From positions 310,001-374,000 of the forward strand of contig NZ_VTRT01000001.1 of the NCBI RefSeq assembly GCF_008274585.1: DNA of 64,000 nt, in the 5' to 3' direction. Under the pieces are notes generated by a model, which was given only the letters and a program-made list of their open reading frames with translations, did not search any database and was not told the origin of the DNA. Below, in pieces: positions 17,709 to 27,280 of the stretch (the first letter of the stretch is position 1; every line of letters starts with the position of its first letter). Position numbers and translations under genes: made by a program. The DNA comes from Pedobacter sp. BS3. GTDB taxonomy: Bacteria > Bacteroidota > Bacteroidia > Sphingobacteriales > Sphingobacteriaceae.

Positions 17709-20120
17709 TTAGAATTTGTACGATATAGAGCCGAGCACTTCGCGGGGATTTTGAGGTTGCCCGTAAAAATTCCAGTATTGCTCGTTAGTGAAGTTATTTA
17801 CTTTTATCCCGATACGGTATTTAGGCTGATCGTAAAAAGCTGTTGCTCCAAAAATAGTATAGGCCGGAACGCCGAACTTATTCGAGATCTCCATGTATGT
17901 TTTACCGGCGTAGTTTACACCAGCTCCAACACCAATACCTTTAACCTTACCTTCCAGGAACTTGTAGCTGGCCCAGGCATTAAATACATTTTCAGGCGTC
18001 CATGGCATCCGTTTATCCTGGTAAGCGGCATTGTATTGGGTATATTTGTTATCGTTGTACCCGTAGCCCAGCACAAGATTAAGCCCGGTAACGGGATTAG
18101 CGATCAGCTCGGCTTCAAAACCCTTGCTTTTTTGAGTTCCATCCTGTACAGATGTACCATCGGGGAGGCTACGCACCATATCCTTTACTTTGATATCGTA
18201 ATAGCTCAATGTACTGTTCAGCTTGCCGTCAAACAGTTCCAGCTTAATACCACCCTCTGTTTGATAGGCCTGTTGCGGATCCCATACCGAAATGGTTCCT
18301 GTAGCTGCATTTACCGATGGCGCTACGTTGATAAACCCGTTAGAATAGTTTCCAAACAGCGATACTTTATTCTTTATCGGCTGGAATACCAAACCGAATT
18401 TAGGCGAATATTGTACCTGTGTATAATTATCTGTTCCGGCTACGCCGTTGGTGAGTGTCTTTTTGTTTTCATAGCGGTCTACACGTAAGCTGGCAACAGC
18501 AACCAGGTAATCGGTAATGTTTACCGCATCAGAGGCGTAAGCGCTTAAAGTAAAATACGTGTTCCGGATGCCGGTAGTGAATGCCCTGGTCAGCTTATCC
18601 ACCTGGTTCCGTGAGATGGGGTTCCAGGGTGTTTTGTCGTCAAGCACTACGTTATCGTACGGAGCAAATACACTATAAACCGGGTTTCCGGTTACCGGGT
18701 TAGTTCCTGTCTGGAAAGTTCCGTACTGGTAGTTGGTTACGTGGCCGTAATAATCCAGTCCGGCAACTAACCTGTTGCGTACATTACCGATCTTGAAATC
18801 GCCAATGAAATTTTGCTGCAGGTTATCGGTAGTAAGCTGGTACACGTCAAATGGCCGTATGCCGCGTGAGATATGAGTATCGTCTACGTAAGATAATACC
18901 AGGAATACGGATTGGTTTTCGCCCGACTCACCATGCTGGTAAGAAGTTTTTGAAATCCACTGATCTGAAATTTTGTGCTCTATTTCTGCCATAGCGTATA
19001 CCGACGACCGTTTAGTCCCGATATCATTGCTGGAGAATGATCGGTTATGGATCAGGTTCAGGTCTTTCATGGATGTTACGGTTAGCTTATCCGAGCTTCT
19101 CACGTAAGCATTCAGGTTTTTATAGGGCGCATACACATCGGCATCAAAGCGTACGGTAGTGCGCTCGCTGGTTTTGAACGACATGCTGGCCGCAAATGCC
19201 AGGCTGCGTACAAAACCTGCATCCTGGAATGAATTGGCTGTATGGGCAGCAGTGTTGATGCGTATCAATGCGGTTCTGTCTTTGTTGAGCGGGGTATTAA
19301 TATCCGCTGTAAAGCGATTCAAGCCCCAGCTACCTGTGGTATACGAAACTTCGCCGCGAAAACTCTCAAACGGACGTTTGGTAATCGTGTTTATCACACC
19401 GCCATAAGTAGCCATTACACCGCCATACAAGGTTGCTGACGGCCCTTTAAGCACCTCAACCCGTTCAATATTTACAATTTCGGTTTGTGTACGCGGGTCT
19501 ACCACCAACCCGTTCCTGAATGTGGCATTGCTTCTGAAACCGCGAAGCGTAAAATCGTTGCCGCTATCGTTAACACCGTTCGAGGCCACAACACCGGGCA
19601 CACTGGCAACTGCCGTATTAAAATCTACGGCCAATTGTTCCTGCATGATTTCTTTGGTTACCATGCTGTACACCTGCGGATTTTCTAAATCGGCCAGCGG
19701 AATTTTTGCCGGTGTGGTTGTAGGTTTCTTGGCAAATTTATTTTTCTGGATGTCGGCCACTACCACTTCGCGTAGCTGGTTAGCTGCCGATTTTACCGTG
19801 ATCTGCCTAACGTTATTTTCCTGCCCGGATGTAACCGTAATGCTTTGCTGCGTGGTGATATAACCCGCATAAGTTATGATCAACGTGTAATTACCGGCGG
19901 GCGCATCAAATTTAAACCGGCCATCTTCTTTGGCCATGGTGCCGTAACGGGTATCTTTAAGCATTACGGTAGCAAATGCCAGGGGTTGGTTATCTGCTGT
20001 AACAACTGTACCGGTTATAATTCCTTTAGCCCGTTGTGCAAACGAACTGTTGCTTAATAGCAGCATCGTAATAAGCTGTAAGCAAGCAAGTTTTCCTGAT
20101 CTGTGTATCTTTTTTATCAT
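17709..20120 (-). CDS. TonB-dependent siderophore receptor
   Basis: An 803-residue outer-membrane receptor. After the signal peptide (ends SSFAQ) comes a carboxypeptidase-like beta domain (35-115), typical of Bacteroidota. The plug follows, with DFTLRGFRSNATFRNGL and VEVLKGPSATLYGG, then a beta barrel ending in a terminal Phe (VLGSISYKF). The plug style (RGF, VLKGPS) is that of the ferric-siderophore class. It is co-oriented with a PepSY reductase and divergent from an AraC regulator, which supports siderophore uptake. The siderophore is unknown. Confidence 0.95.
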   Translation of the reverse strand: MIKKIHRSGKLACLQLITMLLLSNSSFAQRAKGIITGTVVTADNQPLAFATVMLKDTRYGTMAKEDGRFKFDAPAGNYTLIITYAGYITTQQSITVTSGQENNVRQITVKSAANQLREVVVADIQKNKFAKKPTTTPAKIPLADLENPQVYSMVTKEIMQEQLAVDFNTAVASVPGVVASNGVNDSGNDFTLRGFRSNATFRNGLVVDPRTQTEIVNIERVEVLKGPSATLYGGVMATYGGVINTITKRPFESFRGEVSYTTGSWGLNRFTADINTPLNKDRTALIRINTAAHTANSFQDAGFVRSLAFAASMSFKTSERTTVRFDADVYAPYKNLNAYVRSSDKLTVTSMKDLNLIHNRSFSSNDIGTKRSSVYAMAEIEHKISDQWISKTSYQHGESGENQSVFLVLSYVDDTHISRGIRPFDVYQLTTDNLQQNFIGDFKIGNVRNRLVAGLDYYGHVTNYQYGTFQTGTNPVTGNPVYSVFAPYDNVVLDDKTPWNPISRNQVDKLTRAFTTGIRNTYFTLSAYASDAVNITDYLVAVASLRVDRYENKKTLTNGVAGTDNYTQVQYSPKFGLVFQPIKNKVSLFGNYSNGFINVAPSVNAATGTISVWDPQQAYQTEGGIKLELFDGKLNSTLSYYDIKVKDMVRSLPDGTSVQDGTQKSKGFEAELIANPVTGLNLVLGYGYNDNKYTQYNAAYQDKRMPWTPENVFNAWASYKFLEGKVKGIGVGAGVNYAGKTYMEISNKFGVPAYTIFGATAFYDQPKYRIGIKVNNFTNEQYWNFYGQPQNPREVLGSISYKF

Positions 20121-20225
20121 TTTATTATATATTTATTTAGACTTATTTTAAATTGCGGCAAATTTAAAGCCGGCTGCTGCATTTGAGGTAACGCAAAAGG
20201 GATTATTAATGACGCAAAAAGGATA

Positions 20226-21212
20226 ATGAGAAGTATATTACGGAGCAACGATATCAGGGAATTAGTGCGGATATACGATTACCCGGAAGCCAGGGATATG
20301 CCTCATGGACTGATAGAGCGAACGGAGGCATGGGATTATAACGGTATAAAAAGTAATGTGCAGCATATATTGCTTGATGGGATTTATATTTCGCAGCGCA
20401 GGCAAAGTCAAACCCGCGATTTTATACTGGAAACCGAGCACGATTTCCCGTTCCTGAAAATGCAATTTGAAATGCACGGTCACTCTGATTTTGTCCGTTC
20501 TAAGCACGGCAGCTTTGATCTGACCATTGACGCCGGCCGGCATCAGCTATTTTTCTTTCCGGAGGTTAAGGGCCAACTGACTTATCCGCGTTTCCAGGAT
20601 CGTAATACGCTGGAGATCATATTAGCTGTCAGTTTTCTGAAACGGTTGTTTAACAATAACCTGGATATTCTGAAACATTTTGGTGCAGGCATTGAGAAAA
20701 ATCAGCCGGTGTTTGCTGCTAACAGTTGTATGCCGATAACTCCCGAAATGTTCCTGGTGATATCGCAGATCAGGCAATGCACCTATACCGGGTTGTTCCG
20801 TAAGGTTTACATCGAAAGCAAGGTTGTTGAATTGCTGCTGATGCAAATAGAGCAATCGGACACTTATGGCGAACAGGCTAAAAGCGCTTTGCAGAAAAGC
20901 GATGTAGAGAAATTTCATTATCTCAAAGAGCTCATTGCCGATAATCCTTATAAGCCGTATTCCCTGGCCCAGTTATCGGAAATAGGCGGAATAAACAATT
21001 TTAAGCTAAAAAAAGGCTTCCGGCAGCTATTTGGCAAAACAGTATTTGGATACATTACCGAGGTACGCATGCAAAAAGCCCGGGAACTGATTATGCAGGG
21101 CGAAAAATCCATCGCCGAAATAGCTTACCTGAGCGGATACAAAAACCCGCAGCACTTTACCGTTGCCTTTAAAAAACAATTTGATTGTCTGCCGAGCAAT
21201 TTAAAACCTTAG
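20226..21212 (+). CDS. AraC-family regulator (PchR-like)
   Basis: A 328-residue protein with an unassigned N-terminal sensing part and a C-terminal AraC double helix-turn-helix (first HTH near 244-265, LAQLSEIGGINNFKLKKGF; second near 295-315, SIAEIAYLSGYKNPQHF). It is divergent from the siderophore receptor with 105 bases between, an arrangement seen for PchR-type regulators that sense ferri-siderophore and activate the receptor gene. That ligand assignment is inference. Confidence 0.9.
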   Translation: MRSILRSNDIRELVRIYDYPEARDMPHGLIERTEAWDYNGIKSNVQHILLDGIYISQRRQSQTRDFILETEHDFPFLKMQFEMHGHSDFVRSKHGSFDLTIDAGRHQLFFFPEVKGQLTYPRFQDRNTLEIILAVSFLKRLFNNNLDILKHFGAGIEKNQPVFAANSCMPITPEMFLVISQIRQCTYTGLFRKVYIESKVVELLLMQIEQSDTYGEQAKSALQKSDVEKFHYLKELIADNPYKPYSLAQLSEIGGINNFKLKKGFRQLFGKTVFGYITEVRMQKARELIMQGEKSIAEIAYLSGYKNPQHFTVAFKKQFDCLPSNLKP

Positions 21213-21277
21213 TTGTCTGCCCAATAGATTTGAATAGCATTGTCCTATTGCCTAACTTCATGTTTATATTTTAAAAC

Positions 21278-22528
21278 ATGTCGGGTGTATGGAGAGCTAA
21301 GCTTAAAAGGGGATGTACAGCGCTATTGCTGTTAGTGCTGGTGTTTCCGTTTTCGCTAAAGGCACAGTCGCTCCATTTATTGCACCGCAAGCGCTTGTCC
21401 ATACCATTTAAGGTTGTTAAAAACCTTATCGTTATTCCGCTGATGCTGAATGATAAAGGGCCGTTCAACTTTATAGTTGACAGCGGTGTGGGCCTGTTCA
21501 TCATTACCGACCCAACCTTAAAAGACTCTTTGCACGTTAAAAATATCCGTCAGATTATTATTAATGGTTTCGGCGAAGGCCATGATATTTCGGCTTACAT
21601 AGCACCTTCTATCGACATTAACATCGGTAATGCAATTTTGGGAAATGTATCGGCGGCCATTTTTAAAGAAGATACATTTAACCTGTCGTCATACACCGGG
21701 ATGCCTGTTCATGGCTTAATCGGTTTTGAATTATTCAATAGCTTTACCGTACGTATTAATTATGCCACCAATGTATTAACTCTTTACAGACCGGAAAGCA
21801 TGTTCATCCCTAAAAAAGGTGTCAGGATACCCCTGAGCATTGAAGAACATAAACCTTATATTCAGGCTTCGGTCACGCTGGATGATCAAAAAACAATACC
21901 GGCACATTTAATTGTAGATACCGGCGCCGGACATCCATTATCACTGGAAACTATTTCGGGTGTGCCGATAGAACCACCGGAAACCAAAATTGCAGCTAAC
22001 CTCGGCGTGGGACTGGCCGGGCCGATAAACGGTTACCTGGGCCGCATTGCTCGTATCAGGATCGGTAAATATGAGTTGAATCAGGTCATATCATCGTTCC
22101 CGGATTATAATGATGTTACGGCAAAAATTAATTCCATTAGCCGTAACGGGAATATTGGATACGGTATTCTGAAACGCTTTAACCTGGTTTTTGATTATGC
22201 CCGTGGATATATTTACCTGAAACCGTTCAGTACCTTTAAAACACCGTTTGAGCACGATATGACAGGTATGGAACTGCTGGCGCTGGGCGATAAGTATGAT
22301 CACATAGTAATCTCGAGGGTAGAGCCGGGGTCGGCCGCTGCTGAGGCCGGTTTGGAGAGCGGCGATGAAATTTTAGCGATCAATTTCAAAGCCGTAAAAA
22401 CGATGAGCATGCAGGAAATCGACGACCTGTTTGCTTCAAAGGAAGGCCGTAGCTTCATGATCGATTTCATACGGCACGAAGACAAGCAAAAAGCGTACGT
22501 GATCTTAACGCTGAAGCGGCGGATTTAA
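21278..22528 (+). CDS. Secreted retropepsin-like aspartyl protease with PDZ domain
   Basis: Signal peptide in residues 1-30 (ends LKAQ). Two aspartyl-protease half-sites follow: FIVDSGVG near 65-72, where the motif is DSG, and LIVDTGAG near 208-215, where it is DTG. A PDZ domain at ~340-410 contains PGSAAAEAGLESGDEILAIN. This architecture is common in Bacteroidota as an extracytoplasmic protease of unknown substrate. It follows the AraC gene by 65 bases, but a functional link is not evident. Confidence 0.9.
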   Translation: MSGVWRAKLKRGCTALLLLVLVFPFSLKAQSLHLLHRKRLSIPFKVVKNLIVIPLMLNDKGPFNFIVDSGVGLFIITDPTLKDSLHVKNIRQIIINGFGEGHDISAYIAPSIDINIGNAILGNVSAAIFKEDTFNLSSYTGMPVHGLIGFELFNSFTVRINYATNVLTLYRPESMFIPKKGVRIPLSIEEHKPYIQASVTLDDQKTIPAHLIVDTGAGHPLSLETISGVPIEPPETKIAANLGVGLAGPINGYLGRIARIRIGKYELNQVISSFPDYNDVTAKINSISRNGNIGYGILKRFNLVFDYARGYIYLKPFSTFKTPFEHDMTGMELLALGDKYDHIVISRVEPGSAAAEAGLESGDEILAINFKAVKTMSMQEIDDLFASKEGRSFMIDFIRHEDKQKAYVILTLKRRI

Positions 22529-22698
22529 GTATAGACCTGAGTTCGATTGGTTTTTATGGTATTCATGAGCTCACTGCGTCCTGTTGCTTTCCCGAGGCCT
22601 CGGAATCCTCGTCCCGAGGTTTCGCATAGGCGTCAGGTTAATTTTATGAAATGTTAATAATTAGCTGTAAATCAATCAATTGTTAAAAAAGCACAGAC

Positions 22699-22840
22699 AG
22701 AGCTAAAAAGCCCGGAACCCCGTCACCCTGAACTTGATTCATCCCGAGACTTCGGGAGTAAAGCGGCGCTTATGCTGCTATTTAGGAGATTCCGGATCCC
22801 CCGAGTACTCGGGACGGGACGGCAGGGGCTTTTTAGCTCT
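22699..22840. repeat. MITE/REP-like intergenic inverted-repeat element
   Basis: Perfect 15-bp terminal inverted repeats (22699-22713 and 22826-22840) enclose a nested palindromic region: TCCCGA...TCGGGA at 22742-22757 and a 14-bp palindrome CCCGAGTACTCGGG at 22800-22813. It carries no coding frame. The remainder of the 22529-22880 gap holds no gene that I can see. Confidence 0.75.
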
Positions 22841-22880
22841 TAACTTAATGACATTTTAGTGCCTTCGTGGCAATAAATCC

Positions 22881-24584
22881 TTATTTCCTGATCACTTGCC
22901 TGCTTTCACTATCACTTTTTCCCATCAGACTGACAATATATGTTCCTGCCGGATAAGCGCCTAATGAAAGGATCTTACTGCCTTCTTTTTCATTCAGCCC
23001 GATATGCTGCAATATCCTGCCGTTAAGGTCGGCTACTTGCAGTTGGGTAAATTTACCTGCTGCAAAGGTTACGGTAACGTTGCTGGCTGTGGGGTTGGGA
23101 TAAAGGTTGAAAGTTATACGTTGTACGTTATACGTTACTGTTCTAACGCCTAATTCCGTTGTTTTTCCATCGTTATCTATTTGTACCAGTTTGTAATAGT
23201 TGGTGCCATTTAGGGGATTTTTGTCGTAAAAGGTATAAGGTGTAGGGTTTAAGGCGTAAGGTGTTTGACTGCTTACCTCCCCAATTTTTACAAAACCTTC
23301 CTTCCCTCCGCCTTTTAACCCTCCACCTCTACGATAAATCTCAAAACCTTTGTTATTGCTTCCTGATGAAGTTTTCCATTGCAATCTGGCAAAATTACCA
23401 TCAGCTTTGGCAGTAAAGTTTAACAGGCTTACGGGTAGTGGGCCTTCGTTAAGCGGATTTATGGTAAGGTTTACAGTTTGGGTATTGTCCGAAGTATAGG
23501 TGCCGTTATTTACCTGGTATACGAAATTGTCGCTGCCACTATAGCCGGCATCGGGCTGGTAGATCACGCGACGTGGATTACCCCCAATGTCTGTTAAAAG
23601 CGTTCCTGTACTGGTTATTTCGTCGCTTTTAGTCGTGCCGTCGTCAGTCTGGTAAAGTTTACCATGGGCCGACAGAGTGGTAATGACGGCTGTAGCTGAT
23701 GCCTGATTATCCAGATCGCTTCCACCCAGGCGAATCGGAATGCTGGCATCTTCATCCAGATTGGCGGTATAAGCCGTGTTACTATTTCCCCATTCATCGC
23801 CACTACCAGCTAGCGTCCCATCATTATGGCTTGCGCTCCGGTCGTGTATAACAGAACCGCTGCCTTCTTCAAAATTCCAGTAGCCTGCCAGGCCGGATTC
23901 TGTTCCGCTTAAGGGTGTATGCATATATTCCCGGAGTTCGGCCTGCGTGCGGGCAGTGTTCCATACCCGTACTTCGTCAATTGAACCGTTAAAAAACTCT
24001 CCCCAGACGGGCTTATAGCCTATACTTGCTTCGCCCAGACTGCTGACAGATACGGCCGAGGTGAATGTCATACTGTTATCAACATGACCATCGATATAAA
24101 TAGCTACCTGCTTTCCAACCGCGTCAAACACCCCGGCTACGTGGTGCCACTGGTTATCTGCAATGTCCGTAGTTCCGCTAATACCAACGCCCGCCGCAAA
24201 ACCAAGACGATTGTCGTCAAACCGGAAATAGTAACCGGGATATGCTCCGCCATATTGCTGCTTGGCAAAAATAGTGAAGTGACCGGAGCCGGAGCCTCTT
24301 TTTATCCAGGCCTCTATAGTAAAACTACCTATCCCAAGGTTCAGGGCAGGTTTATTGCCAATGAGTATTCCTTCATTATGATTACTTTCCAGCGTAATGG
24401 CCTGTCCTAAACCGGCTACCGGTTTAACCGGACTGGTATTTCCTGTCATTAAATGGGAACGCGATGTTGATAACGGGTCTGCAACGACCTGACGGGCATT
24501 AACCAAAACAAGGGCCAGGATAAAACAGCCTGCAAACAGGCGCAAAGTATTCAAGTAACGTTTTTTCATTGTTTTACACAGCAA
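22881..24584 (-). CDS. T9SS-secreted LamG-domain protein with C-terminal sorting tail
   Basis: A 567-residue surface or secreted protein. After an N-terminal signal sequence come a LamG/concanavalin-like jelly roll (~60-245; IEAWIKRGSG, GIGVSGTTDIADNQWHHVAGVF), a cadherin-like repeat (~270-380), a short fibronectin-type stretch, and a type A T9SS sorting domain in the last ~75 residues (FNLYPNPTASNVTV, then LPAGTYIVSL-type and a final VIRK). The sorting tail marks it as a substrate of the PorX-regulated type IX system. Function beyond carbohydrate or surface binding is unknown. Confidence 0.9.
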   Translation of the reverse strand: MLCKTMKKRYLNTLRLFAGCFILALVLVNARQVVADPLSTSRSHLMTGNTSPVKPVAGLGQAITLESNHNEGILIGNKPALNLGIGSFTIEAWIKRGSGSGHFTIFAKQQYGGAYPGYYFRFDDNRLGFAAGVGISGTTDIADNQWHHVAGVFDAVGKQVAIYIDGHVDNSMTFTSAVSVSSLGEASIGYKPVWGEFFNGSIDEVRVWNTARTQAELREYMHTPLSGTESGLAGYWNFEEGSGSVIHDRSASHNDGTLAGSGDEWGNSNTAYTANLDEDASIPIRLGGSDLDNQASATAVITTLSAHGKLYQTDDGTTKSDEITSTGTLLTDIGGNPRRVIYQPDAGYSGSDNFVYQVNNGTYTSDNTQTVNLTINPLNEGPLPVSLLNFTAKADGNFARLQWKTSSGSNNKGFEIYRRGGGLKGGGKEGFVKIGEVSSQTPYALNPTPYTFYDKNPLNGTNYYKLVQIDNDGKTTELGVRTVTYNVQRITFNLYPNPTASNVTVTFAAGKFTQLQVADLNGRILQHIGLNEKEGSKILSLGAYPAGTYIVSLMGKSDSESRQVIRK

Positions 24585-24918
24585 AAATTCCGGGACTAAA
24601 ATCGGTTAGAAATGCTTTTTTTACTAAAAAACAGGCGGGACAAATATGGGACAAATGATGGAAGGGTTAAAGGTAGAAGGCGGGAGGAAGGTAAAAAAGT
24701 TATACGTTTTACGTAGTACGTTTTAGGTAGCTAATAGTTCATGATTTATAGCGTATAGTAGGAAAGTCAGGAAAATCAGAAAAGACCGGAAGCTTACTCC
24801 CTCCCTTACGCCACCGCTAAAGCTAAGGCGGCACGCGGTTGGGAGGGTTGGGGTGGGCCAGGCAAGAAACAAGACATGGTGCACAGACCAGTTCCCTTTT
24901 TCCGCCAGTTGGCGGAGG
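24585..24918. other. Intergenic with degenerate repeats
   Basis: Positions 24757-24790 resemble 41135-41168 (both end GAAAGTCAG...AGACCGG), a dispersed intergenic repeat. A 7-bp palindrome, TCCGCCA/TGGCGGA, at about 24899-24915 lies just after the 7TMR-DISM stop codon on the minus strand and may help end its transcript. No gene seen. Confidence 0.5.
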
Positions 24919-26523
24919 CTAAAGATTCACTTTTTTACGCAGGCGCTGCCGGGCTTTGCGAACGGCTTCGGAAGTTACACCGAGCATAGCAGCCATTTCC
25001 TGGTTGGTCATGCCCAGCTTAAGCAGCGAAAGCAGGCGCAGGTCGTAGTCGGTGAGTTGCGGAAATTGATGGCGCAGGTTTTCAAGGTAACCGGGATAAG
25101 CGTTGTTAAATAATTTCCGGAATTCGAGCCAGTCCTTTTCAGTAAGAATTACCGCTTCCATCAGCTTGTTGAGATAATAAGCTTTTTGCTGTTCTGTCTG
25201 AGCCGATTCAGCTACACCTTTCCACTTCTCGGTTTCGGCCCTGACCTGTTCTACCAATTCATTTTTTTCTATCAGCTGGCGGGTGAACATCTCCAGCTCT
25301 AACCGGGCATATTCCAGCTGACGGGCCAGGGTTTCTTTTTCGGCTTCGGCCTGTTTGCTTAGCCATTTATAATACCGGATCTTATCGGCCAAAGCAAAAG
25401 CCATCAGGAGAGCTTCGCCGGTTATGCCAAATTTAAGCGAATGTGCCGTAAAGCTGTTGTACGGGATCCAGGCCATATCTTTTGCCAGAAATACCAATAC
25501 TGAAATAATCAGCATCGACCAGGCCGCCAGGAAAAAACGGGCTGGCTTGAAGCCCTGCCTGAGCAAGCGGATACCAAGGTATAAAAAGTAAATGCAGGTG
25601 ATAAAAACAATGCCCTGGCTGATACTCAATGCCGCGTATTTGTATCCCGTAAGGCTTACCAAACAACCACCTATCAATGCTGCAAAAAGGATTTGCAATA
25701 AGCGGAAAAGCTTTTTATCCTGCTGCCGCATGTTAAGAAACGCCGTTACAAATACAATGGCAAACAGAATAGGCAATGATGATATAATAGCCGGATGATC
25801 ATTAACAGACATATGATCTGGCCACAGATAGGCATAAGCCAGCCCGTCAAAGTGCATCAGCGTTATGCCGGAAAACACCAGGTAAAGCACATAATAGAGA
25901 TACGAACGATCCCGCAGGATAAACCAGAGAAACAGGTTGTAAATAACAATAGCGGCAACTACTCCGAAAAAGAGCCCGTTAATTAAAAAATTCCGGCTTT
26001 CGTGCTCCATATAACCTTCGGCAGAGATCACTGTTACCGGGAATTGACGGGGAAGCTTGATATGCAAACGTATATACGCGGTGTAATTTTCAGGTGAGAC
26101 CGGGAGCTTAAAGATCAGTCCGGGAGCTTTTACTTCCCGGTGCGCAAACGGCACTTTGTCTCCGCCATAGCGACTGAACAACACCTTGCCGGCCTTAACA
26201 CCGTACACCATTACACTATCAATGGTTGGATTTTTGATTTCCAGATACAGCTGCCGGACAAAGGGATTGCTTAATTCAAATTTAAGCCAGGCAAAGGTTT
26301 CTTTATCAGCAAAAACAGGCACATCCTGGTTTATGGGCTTAAATTTCTGTGGCCTAACTGCAACATCCTGAATAGTTAAGCTGCCGGAATCGTCAGTCAG
26401 CAGCAACATGCGGTGCAAGGGCCAGAATCTGCCGGAACTGTTAATCCGCAAGGTATCCTGGGCCAATGCTTTGACAGCAAAGATGAGCCAGAAACAACCT
26501 AAAAGCACTTTTTTAACAGGCAT
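24919..26523 (-). CDS. 7TMR-DISM sensor with coiled coil and LuxR-type HTH
   Basis: A 534-residue signalling protein: signal peptide (ends KALAQ), an extracytoplasmic 7TMR-DISMED2 beta domain (~25-165), seven transmembrane helices (~180-370), a coiled coil (~375-445; EKETLARQLEYARLELEMF) and a C-terminal LuxR-type helix-turn-helix (~485-534; TNQEMAAMLGVTSEAVRKARQRLRK). It is a one-protein route from outside signal to DNA binding, without kinase or receiver domains. The T9SS LamG protein lies downstream on the same strand, 334 bases away, and may be a target. Confidence 0.92.
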   Translation of the reverse strand: MPVKKVLLGCFWLIFAVKALAQDTLRINSSGRFWPLHRMLLLTDDSGSLTIQDVAVRPQKFKPINQDVPVFADKETFAWLKFELSNPFVRQLYLEIKNPTIDSVMVYGVKAGKVLFSRYGGDKVPFAHREVKAPGLIFKLPVSPENYTAYIRLHIKLPRQFPVTVISAEGYMEHESRNFLINGLFFGVVAAIVIYNLFLWFILRDRSYLYYVLYLVFSGITLMHFDGLAYAYLWPDHMSVNDHPAIISSLPILFAIVFVTAFLNMRQQDKKLFRLLQILFAALIGGCLVSLTGYKYAALSISQGIVFITCIYFLYLGIRLLRQGFKPARFFLAAWSMLIISVLVFLAKDMAWIPYNSFTAHSLKFGITGEALLMAFALADKIRYYKWLSKQAEAEKETLARQLEYARLELEMFTRQLIEKNELVEQVRAETEKWKGVAESAQTEQQKAYYLNKLMEAVILTEKDWLEFRKLFNNAYPGYLENLRHQFPQLTDYDLRLLSLLKLGMTNQEMAAMLGVTSEAVRKARQRLRKKVNL

Positions 26524-26612
26524 ACCGATAGAGAATCTAAAAGGTTAAATCTCGAAGATGTATCTAAAAACCTGGGGTCGATTAATAATCCTGCTCAAAA
26601 TAGATTTAACAA

Positions 26613-26715
26613 AGATTGCTTTCCCGTACGTACGGGATACCTCCTCGCAATGACGAAAAAAAGTGCGTCATTGCGAACCAAAGCGTTGGAAGTGGGCATT
26701 AGAGTGAAGCAATCT
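26613..26715. repeat. MITE-like palindromic element
   Basis: Terminal inverted repeats AGATTGCTT/AAGCAATCT bound a ~103-base element. It contains a perfect 14-bp palindrome, CCCGTACGTACGGG (26623-26636), and an 11-bp inverted repeat, TCGCAATGACG (26645-26655) with its complement at 26666-26676. The terminal word matches the element at 10752-10792. It has no coding capacity. Confidence 0.75.
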
Positions 26716-26789
26716 GCTAGTAATCAGCTAAATAATAATCGAATTCAGGTTAAAAAGTCAACAACGAATATAGCAATTTATACGCTCTC

Positions 26790-27057
26790 TTATTCGTAAT
26801 GGCCTTTAACGGAAAGGATAAAGACGACACTTTCTTTCACCTCATAGACCAATCTATGCTCCTTATTAATTCTTCGGGACCACATTCCCGACAGGCTATG
26901 CTTCAAAGGTTCAGGTTTTCCTGTTCCAGTAAACGGGTGTTCTGACAGTTCTTTTAAAAGATTTAACAGTTTATTGAGAACAGCTTTATTGCCGGTTTTT
27001 TTTATGGGCGGCAATATCTTCTTTAGCTTTATTGGTAAAATCTAAATGATATTCCAT
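26790..27057 (-). pseudogene. YoeB/Txe-type mRNA interferase toxin, frameshifted in an A8 run
   Basis: From ATG at 27057 the frame reads MEYHLDFTNKAKEDIAAHKK and then shifts. After the shift, TGNKAVLNKLLNLLKEL..KPEPLKHSLSGMWSRRINKEHRLVYEV..GHYE is unmistakably YoeB, with Glu of KPEPL, Arg of EHRLVY and the C-terminal His-Tyr as catalytic residues. The run of eight A (T on the plus strand, 26996-27003) needs seven for continuity. A restart at TTG 27014 would give 74 residues lacking the N-terminal beta strand. The start is 1 base after the antitoxin stop. YoeB cleaves mRNA on the ribosome; whether active toxin is made here is doubtful. Confidence 0.85.
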
Positions 27058-27058
27058 A

Positions 27059-27280
27059 TTACAAACCCAAAAATTCTTTTAGGTTTTCTTTTTTTACTCT
27101 TGTTACCTTACCCTCTTTAGCTTGCTGCCGGCTTTCCAGAACTTTCTGTACAAAATCTGGATTGTAGCTTTCTTCTTTAGACACTTCAAACTTAATTTTA
27201 AGAGCTTGCATAAAAGCCTTTAAGGCATTTACCTGTTCAACCGTTTGGGGATGTGCAATGAATATATCTTGTGCTTTCAT
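27059..27280 (-). CDS. Antitoxin of the YoeB-type pair (DUF2683-like)
   Basis: A 73-residue acidic/basic mixed protein, MKAQDIFIAHPQTVEQVNAL..., without a recognisable DNA-binding motif beyond its N-terminal part. The C-terminal half (VTRVKKENLKEFLGL) looks like a toxin-binding tail. It matches the small DUF2683 group that precedes RelE/YoeB toxins in Bacteroidota. Its stop lies 1 base before the toxin ATG, the usual antitoxin-first order. It probably neutralises the toxin and represses the operon. Confidence 0.82.
   Translation of the reverse strand: MKAQDIFIAHPQTVEQVNALKAFMQALKIKFEVSKEESYNPDFVQKVLESRQQAKEGKVTRVKKENLKEFLGL

Noticed and set aside
17706-18488. 260-aa plus-strand ORF
   Set aside because: Antisense to the beta barrel of the siderophore receptor; no domain.
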